DNA of 18,638 bases from JAVVEZ01 sp032250895. Lineage in GTDB: Bacteria; Pseudomonadota; Gammaproteobacteria; Pseudomonadales; Pseudohongiellaceae. Numbering within the stretch: position 1 is the stretch's first letter; every line of letters begins with the position of its first letter. The DNA is taken from NCBI GenBank assembly GCA_032250895.1, contig JAVVEZ010000071.1, positions 1 through 18,638 of the forward strand. Direction: 5' to 3'. The notes below the pieces were generated by a model. It had not been told where the DNA came from and ran no database searches. It saw nothing but the letters and a program-made list of their open reading frames with translations. Shown here one piece after another: positions 16,001 to 18,638 of this stretch. Position numbers and translations under genes: made by a program.

Positions 16001-16062
16001 AGCGTGGATATTAAAAATCGGTGGACCTTGATCGATTTGCAGGGTATCTGTTTTCTTGGCAT
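13018..16062 (-). CDS. TonB-dependent outer-membrane receptor (tandem paralogue, right)
   Basis: This 1,014-residue receptor is colinear with the one at 9459-12503: every position corresponds at an offset of 3,559 bp. From FLISTLAAAIAGVTSAA (16-32) the signal peptide, TonB-box-like LEEIQITG, plug landmarks (LDGRR 125-129, VTGGAS 155-160, YGTDAVAG 163-170) and two cysteine pairs match its neighbour. It ends VLGRRFVAGVRFRY. The first 15 residues (MPRKQIPCKSIKVHR) are unrelated to the neighbour's, though equal in number. Clusters of differences fall in likely extracellular loops, for example around RPVLNPALRGIPPNIADRG and TGAAAAITDPEFNNN, so the two may differ in ligand range. The ATG at 16062-16060 has GAGGA about ten bases upstream. 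It diverges from the antiporter gene across 414 bp. Confidence 0.95.
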   Translation of the reverse strand: MPRKQIPCKSIKVHRFLISTLAAAIAGVTSAAYVQAQEEAGALEEIQITGSRIRAPGLTAPTPVTSVGVDELSRMAPGNLIESISQLPQFFNNATQNNPGNFFTSPGSGGLNIRGLGTNRTLVLLDGRRSPPANRQGTSDINVFPEALIQRLEVVTGGASASYGTDAVAGVANFILNKEFTGVDTHLQGGATTRGDNENWEGSFSFGADISDRMHLLFSVEAFQQNRVTSFDDRKWFQSYGTVTNPDPTGPRDLILPNVVSTQATVGGIIRTPGLLPNGQKSSLDFLQFLSDGTVTPFILSDVSIVGAGTRSQSITNGGSGTLNSNLRPTLAPEAERANAFTYLDYDVTDNLNVYVQGLWGKNQSTSTNLGGTFENAGFNTELTIFPDNAFLPEAIRQTMLAEGLESFKLQRLGGPEDLAATAFTRTETNTFSGTVGFDLTIDQAGFFQDWQVHSYYQAGRNKQRGRQQGGIRIDRVVAAVDAVADPVTGSVVCRAALIDPANFGNCVPLNLFGAGRASPEALDFVTDFDRGQEFTTPIFFSDSGLDLGVEKTFNTDDGAKRTVTNTTEHLFELSADGELYDGWGAGALSLATGISWRREQITQLVVDPTNPMGNFTLRPVLNPALRGIPPNIADRGQTIQFATVPNLKGSFEVKEAFGEMLVPVVSDLPFVQQFNLTLAGRFADYTGSGTVWAWKFGGDWQVNDELRIRTTGSHDVRAATLAERLDRTGAAAAITDPEFNNNAFSVSLVSGGNPNVEPEEADTVTVGAIYQPSWLSGFSATVDYYRIHLSGAIGQLGVQRIVDDCFAGAQGLCERITRDPATNQVLIIEDVFLNIAETQTEGIDVEFNYNTPLTLFGGDAESLNWRFLGTWLNENSITNPGAPKVERAGETGVLSLPEFKFTTNLTYNNGPITVFVQERWIDQGLLDGDETTGVEISDNKVRGAFYTDLRLSYNADNDDGSSWEVYGTVTNLLDENPPVTAGFSTFTATASQTNQSLFDVLGRRFVAGVRFRY

Positions 16063-16240
16063 TATTCTCTTCCTCGGATTGTATGGTTTTTATTGCTCCC
16101 TAAGAAAGCAATGCTCTCCGGCATCTTCACCAACACCTACTGGTATCTTGAGCGACAGTTTCCTCCTCGATATCACCAGATGAAACCCCTGGTACCAAAG
16201 CACAGACCCTGACATTGGCGGTATTCTTTCCTATGGAAAC

Positions 16241-16260
16241 GTTAAGGAAGCTCTGAATAA
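16241..16260 (+). repeat. Short motif GTTAAGGAAGCTCTGAATAA, copy of the one at 8386-8408
   Basis: This 20-base motif is the better-preserved member of an inverted pair whose other copy is at 8386-8408 on the minus strand. The pair brackets the DUF2189 gene and both tandem receptors, about 7.9 kb apart. It could be an IS-end relic, but no transposase remnant is seen beside it. Confidence 0.35.
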
Positions 16261-16268
16261 CCCGCTAC

Positions 16269-16300
16269 CTTGACGCAGACCGGGGTCCAGTGACGTCAAG
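16269..16300. repeat. 7-bp inverted repeat beside the 16241 motif
   Basis: CTTGACG (16269-16275) pairs with CGTCAAG (16294-16300) around an 18-base loop that itself contains GACC-GG-GGTC. It starts eight bases after the short motif and may be part of the same element. No T run follows. Confidence 0.35.
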
Positions 16301-16476
16301 AACCTGGATGACGGCAAGGAACTTGAATGACTGTGGCGTTTGTCTGTGTTGTTGTTTTTTCAGCAGAGACCTTGTAGCTTGGCAGCTCGGGAAACACAGG
16401 CGCTTCCCTGGGCGCGAGCAGGACATCACGATAAAATTGACCGCCCTATCTCACGCTTGAGTTATTCAGGAATCTC

Positions 16477-18471
16477 TTGACCTTGCACGAAGAAACCAGC
16501 CAGCTGTTCGTCCAGATTCTGATTCTGCTGGGAAGCTCGACGATTCTCATTACCCTGTTCCACCGACTCGGTCTTGCCCCCCTGCTGGCCTTCCTGCTGG
16601 TGGGTCTGATTTTCGGTCCAACCGGACTGCAGGTGGTGACCGATGCCGGTAACCTCAGTGCCATCGCGGAACTGGGCCTGAGCTTTCTGCTCTTCATTCT
16701 CGGTCTTGAGTTCTCCCTGCCCCGGCTTTATGCCCTGCGCCATACGGTCTTTCGGGTAGGCAGTGCCCAGGTGCTGCTGTGCACCCTGGCCTTTGCCCTG
16801 GCCTTGCGCTGGTGGGGGCTGGGTTGGGAAGCCGCGCTGCTTGTCGCAGGCGGTCTGTCACTGTCATCCACCGCCATCGTATCGCGGGAACTCAGTCGTC
16901 TGGGCCAACTGCATACGCGTCATGGCGAGATTGCCATCGGAGTCCTGCTGTTTCAGGATCTGGTGGCCGTGCTCCTGCTGATTCTGGTACCGGTTCTGGC
17001 TGGCCAGGGAGAAAGCCTCGGCTGGCAGGCGCTGCTGCTGCCGCTGGGGCAGAGCAGCCTGTTGCTGGTGGTTTTTTATCTGACAGCCCGCCACCTGCTG
17101 CCACGCCTGCTGCGGGAAGTGGCGCGGCAGAAATCCGATGAACTGCTGGTGTTGACCGCCCTGGTCATCGTGCTGCTGTCGGCCAGCTTGACCTCCTCGG
17201 TCGGACTGAGCATGGAACTGGGCGCCTTCCTGGCTGGCATGATGTTGGGGGACACCCACTTTCGCCATCAACTGGAAGCCGACATCAGACCCTTCCGCGA
17301 TCTGCTGCTCGGCCTCTTCTTCATTACCATCGGCATGTTGATCGATCTTGAGCTGTTGCGGGAATACTGGTTCCGCATCCTGGTCAGCGGGCTGGCACTG
17401 CTGCTGTTCAAAACCCTGATCATCAGTGTGATTGCCAGGATCCTCGGTGAAGCCTGGCGTGCCGCCATCCCGGCGGGGCTGGCGCTGTCCCAGGGCAGCG
17501 AATTTCTGTTTGCCCTGCTGGCACTGGCCAGCCGGGATCGCCTGGTCGATCAGGATGTGGCCTCCTTCCTGATTGCCATGACCATTGTCAGCATGGTGCT
17601 GACCCCGATCGTCATTCGGCATGGCCAGCGCTGTGTCGATGCCGTTCTGGCAAGCTTCCACAAACCCGCGCTGGCGGAGCTGGGCCAACACCGCTCCCTG
17701 CCGGAGCAGCCCCACAGCCGGCATGTGCTGATCCTCGGTTTTGGCCGGGTCGGACAGATCGTAGCCCGGTTTCTACGCCCCCTCGCCCTTCCCTATCTGG
17801 CGATTGAAACCGATGATGTGCGCATTGCGGAAGCCAGCGCTGCCGGAGAGCCGGTGTTCTTCGGGGACAGCACCCGGCTGGATATTCTCAAGGCCGCCGG
17901 AGCCCATCGCGCCAGTCTGGTGGTCATCAGCTTTGATGATGCCGGGGCCGCCGCAAAAATTCTGCAGCAAATCCGGGAACTGAACCCCGCCGTACCGGTG
18001 CTGGCCCGCACCCGCGACGATGCCGACCTGGACCGCCTGATGGCTCTGGGCGCCACCGAAGTGATACCGGAAACGCATGAGGCCAGCCTCACGCTGGTTT
18101 CCCATATCCTGCTGATGCTGAACATCCCCAGCCGGGATATTCACAACATGATCGACAAGGCCCGGCGCGAGCGCTACCGGATGCTGCACGGTTTTTATCA
18201 CGGTGAGCGGATCGGGTTCCTGAAAAAAGATGTCCCGCAGGGGGAGATTCTGCATGCAGTGAGGCTCAGCGAACAGTCCTGGGCCTGTGGCAGAAAACTG
18301 CATGAGCTGAGCCTGCCCGCAGAGCTCGTCATCAATGAAATCCAGCGCGGCCAGGACGTTTTTCATCCGCTGCGAACAGACGACTTCAGACTCCACAGTG
18401 GGGATGTGCTCATCCTCTGCGGTGAACTCGATGCCGTGAGTGCCGGGGAGGCCTGTTTGCTGAGTGGCTGA
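16477..18471 (+). CDS. KefB/KefC-like monovalent cation:proton antiporter (CPA2) with RCK domains
   Basis: This 664-residue inner-membrane protein has three parts. Residues 10-385 form a sodium/hydrogen-exchanger (CPA2) transport domain of about 12 helices, with GLIFGPTGLQ (43-52), LSLSSTAIVSREL (127-139), LLFQDLVAVLLL (157-168) and MELGAFLAGMMLGD (246-259). Residues 415-535 form an RCK/TrkA-N nucleotide-binding domain with GFGRVG (421-426), an acidic strand end (E444) and FFGDSTR (461-467). Residues 575-660 resemble TrkA-C. The family exchanges K+ or Na+ for H+ under nucleotide or ligand control; KefC also responds to glutathione adducts. There is no adjacent kefF/kefG-type gene, so the regulator and exact ion are unknown. 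An in-frame stop at 16438-16440 and no early ATG make TTG at 16477 the likely start, with AGGA five bases upstream. Confidence 0.93.
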   Translation: MTLHEETSQLFVQILILLGSSTILITLFHRLGLAPLLAFLLVGLIFGPTGLQVVTDAGNLSAIAELGLSFLLFILGLEFSLPRLYALRHTVFRVGSAQVLLCTLAFALALRWWGLGWEAALLVAGGLSLSSTAIVSRELSRLGQLHTRHGEIAIGVLLFQDLVAVLLLILVPVLAGQGESLGWQALLLPLGQSSLLLVVFYLTARHLLPRLLREVARQKSDELLVLTALVIVLLSASLTSSVGLSMELGAFLAGMMLGDTHFRHQLEADIRPFRDLLLGLFFITIGMLIDLELLREYWFRILVSGLALLLFKTLIISVIARILGEAWRAAIPAGLALSQGSEFLFALLALASRDRLVDQDVASFLIAMTIVSMVLTPIVIRHGQRCVDAVLASFHKPALAELGQHRSLPEQPHSRHVLILGFGRVGQIVARFLRPLALPYLAIETDDVRIAEASAAGEPVFFGDSTRLDILKAAGAHRASLVVISFDDAGAAAKILQQIRELNPAVPVLARTRDDADLDRLMALGATEVIPETHEASLTLVSHILLMLNIPSRDIHNMIDKARRERYRMLHGFYHGERIGFLKKDVPQGEILHAVRLSEQSWACGRKLHELSLPAELVINEIQRGQDVFHPLRTDDFRLHSGDVLILCGELDAVSAGEACLLSG

Positions 18472-18606
18472 CGGCAAGGCTGGAATCTGCGGGACGGAAG
18501 ATGGACACAGCGGTAAACAAGGCATGTGTTCCCGGCTATCGCCAATGCGTGACAGAAAAGAGAAACGCCCCCCTTTACTAGTGCTGCAACCTGGAAATAC
18601 TGAAAC

Positions 18607-18638
18607 ATGAAAGCGCGTCTTCGCACCCGTGGCAGCGT
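18607..18638 (+). CDS. Possible start of a further gene, cut by the right edge
   Basis: An ATG at 18607 opens a frame MKARLRTRGS that is still open at the window end. A weak GGAA lies about ten bases upstream. Ten codons cannot identify a product, and the frame may be chance. The 135 bp between the antiporter stop and this ATG show no clear terminator. Confidence 0.2.
   Translation, partial: MKARLRTRGS

Larger units (their letters stand above)
16063..16476. other. 414-bp divergent spacer, receptor gene to antiporter gene
   Basis: This spacer should hold promoters for the minus-strand receptor and the plus-strand antiporter. I could not pick a convincing -35/-10 pair for either. It contains the motif copy at 16241-16260, a 7-bp stem at 16269-16300 and a T-rich stretch near 16350-16360. 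Two frames of about 63 codons across 15989-16212 start inside the receptor gene on the opposite strand and look like chance. Confidence 0.5.

Overview
The window looks like chromosomal DNA of a Gram-negative bacterium, most likely a gammaproteobacterium. Three large TonB-dependent outer-membrane receptors require an outer membrane and a TonB-ExbB-ExbD system. Malate synthase G, a ZntB-type transporter fragment and a KefB/KefC-type antiporter fit the same group. Coding DNA is GC-rich with mostly G or C at third positions, while several intergenic stretches are clearly AT-rich. I cannot name the genus. No tRNA, rRNA, CRISPR array, phage gene or intact insertion sequence was seen.

Left part (1-4029), housekeeping. 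A CorA/ZntB-family metal transporter runs off the left edge on the minus strand. It diverges from a plus-strand run of three genes: a flavin-reductase-family FMN-binding protein, malate synthase G (glcB) and a 120-residue membrane protein of unknown function. A 546-bp non-coding stretch (4030-4575) follows. It holds four inverted repeats, a very short ORF with a strong ribosome-binding site, and a plausible sigma-70-like promoter for the next gene.

Middle part (4576-16062), accessory outer-membrane region. It contains three homologous TonB-dependent receptors of about 1,014-1,021 residues: one on the plus strand (4576-7641) and two tandem paralogues on the minus strand (9459-12503 and 13018-16062). 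The two tandem genes are exactly equal in length and lie at a constant offset of 3,559 bp. They show a patchwork of near-identical and clearly diverged tracts, and each is followed by a related stem-loop. Between the plus-strand receptor and the pair lie a strong terminator, a small AhpD-like (carboxymuconolactone decarboxylase fold) protein and a DUF2189 membrane protein. No gene here reveals the receptors' substrate.

Right part (16063-18638). A 414-bp spacer carries a short motif that recurs in diverged, inverted form at 8386-8408. It precedes a 664-residue KefB/KefC-like cation:proton antiporter with a C-terminal nucleotide-binding (RCK) module and an apparent TTG start. A possible start of another gene lies in the last 32 bases.

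The best leads are the mosaic receptor duplication with its conserved 3' stem-loops, and the structured region before the first receptor. I saw no convincing new multi-gene system.
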